Of a stretch of 6,549 bases of DNA, positions 6,091 through 6,549 are shown piece by piece. Position 1 is the stretch's first letter, and the number at the start of each line of letters is the position of its first letter. The notes beneath the pieces were generated by a model. It had not been told where the DNA came from and made no database searches. It was given only the letters and a program-made list of their open reading frames with translations. Position numbers and translations under genes: made by a program. The stretch comes from Bacteroidales bacterium UBA6366 (GTDB taxonomy: Bacteria > Bacteroidota > Bacteroidia > Bacteroidales > UBA932): the NCBI GenBank assembly GCA_002438845.1, contig DJRG01000044.1:1-6549 (forward strand), read 5' to 3'.

Positions 6091-6549
6091 TTAGAAAGTT
6101 AACGTGATACCGGCATTGACGCCCTTGAATATTGGATATGCGGTCGAAAGCACCTCGGCATCCATCGCATCGACATTGTCAAAGGACAGAAGGTTCTCGC
6201 CTTGCACAAACACCTTGGCGGCGGCGACTGAAATCTTCGACAGCACCCTCGCCGGGATCTTATAGTAAACCTCGGCGTTACGCATCTTCAAGAAGTGTAC
6301 AGGCTTGTACCAAACGTCGCTCGCCTGGCTGTTGTTGCTGTTGTTCTGGGTTGTAAGGCGAGGATAGAGCGCGTTGTCGCCTGCCACATCCCAGCAGTTG
6401 TTGTAATAGTCCACCGAGAGGTTGCCATTGTTCGACATGCCTCCCCATATCGCTGACGGAAGATACTTCATGTAGTTGCCGGTGCCCTGGAACCATGCGT
6501 TCAAGCCGAAGCCCTTGTACTCGACACCGACATTGAAGCCATAGTTGAG
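6091..6549 (-). CDS. SusC-family TonB-dependent outer-membrane transporter, C-terminal part only
   Basis: The frame is open from the window edge (6549) to a TAA at 6091-6093 and gives 152 residues, the last part of a protein that usually has about 1000. The true start is outside the window; a TTG at 6502-6504 lies inside the frame and is not a start. The end is typical of SusC/RagA transporters: a late-barrel stretch with 'LKMRNAEVYYKIP', then 'VFVQGENLLSF', matching the family's 'v.gqNLlt' motif, then a last beta strand ending 'GVNAGITLTF'. The terminal Phe is the usual signal for barrel insertion by the BAM complex. In known SusCD pairs, SusC forms the barrel that imports oligosaccharides using TonB energy, with SusD as its lid. 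The susD-like gene follows after 16 nt, so the two are almost certainly co-transcribed. Substrate cannot be told from this end. Family assignment is secure. Confidence 0.95.
   Translation of the reverse strand, partial: LNYGFNVGVEYKGFGLNAWFQGTGNYMKYLPSAIWGGMSNNGNLSVDYYNNCWDVAGDNALYPRLTTQNNSNNSQASDVWYKPVHFLKMRNAEVYYKIPARVLSKISVAAAKVFVQGENLLSFDNVDAMDAEVLSTAYPIFKGVNAGITLTF

Noticed and set aside
2331..6347. Identical 16-bp TTGTTGCTGTTGTTCT at 2331-2346 and 6332-6347
   Set aside because: Both encode an Asn-Asn-Ser-Asn-Asn run in coding frames (enzyme residues 299-303 and the SusC tail); similar codon choice for a low-complexity motif is enough to explain it.
6091..6504. A separate 137-residue gene starting at TTG 6502-6504
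   Set aside because: The frame stays open to the window edge and the added residues continue the SusC barrel pattern (LNYGFNVGVEYKGFG), so this is the tail of a larger gene.
1..6549. CRISPR array, tRNA, rRNA or a complete insertion sequence
   Set aside because: No regularly spaced repeats, no cloverleaf-like segment, no rRNA-like stretch and no transposase motifs were seen on either strand.

Overview
This window looks like the downstream end of a polysaccharide utilisation locus (PUL) from a member of the Bacteroidota, most likely order Bacteroidales. The grounds are a SusC/SusD pair, Bacteroidota-style lipoprotein signals (a Cys followed by an acidic stretch), AT-rich leaders without clear Shine-Dalgarno sites, and roughly balanced G+C with many GCC/AAG/GTC codons. 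Genus cannot be settled from the sequence; a moderately high-GC gut lineage (Muribaculaceae- or Prevotella-like) would fit.

All convincing genes lie on the minus strand, so transcription runs from right to left. From 6549 downwards the order is: the last 152 residues of a SusC-family TonB-dependent outer-membrane transporter (6549-6091, start outside the window); after 16 nt a full SusD-like glycan-binding lipoprotein (6074-4380); after 35 nt a 331-residue lipoprotein with two IPT/TIG-like domains and a Trp-rich C-terminal domain, probably a surface glycan-binding protein (4344-3349); then a 113-nt gap holding a strong intrinsic terminator (about 3280-3316); then a large secreted enzyme of about 1000 residues (3235-233). 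The enzyme combines a tandem right-handed beta-helix of the Pectate_lyase_3/GH55 kind with a C-terminal SMP-30/gluconolactonase-like beta-propeller. The last 232 bases (1-232) have no credible gene. They hold a near-perfect REP-like hairpin (122-161), a smaller hairpin (199-215) and short direct repeats.

Proposed working: the SusC/SusD complex and the IPT lipoprotein capture a glycan at the cell surface and import oligosaccharides. The beta-helix enzyme, exported by an ordinary type I signal peptide, then cuts them, probably in the periplasm. The beta-helix carries a Glu pair 23 residues apart in a GH55-like context, so a beta-1,3-linked glucan or a related glycan is the most natural guess. 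The substrate is not proven by this sequence.

The layout is that of a known type of system. The parts most worth a second look are the enzyme's domain fusion and its altered propeller motif, the terminator placed between the binding genes and the enzyme gene, and the hairpin-bearing non-coding tail.
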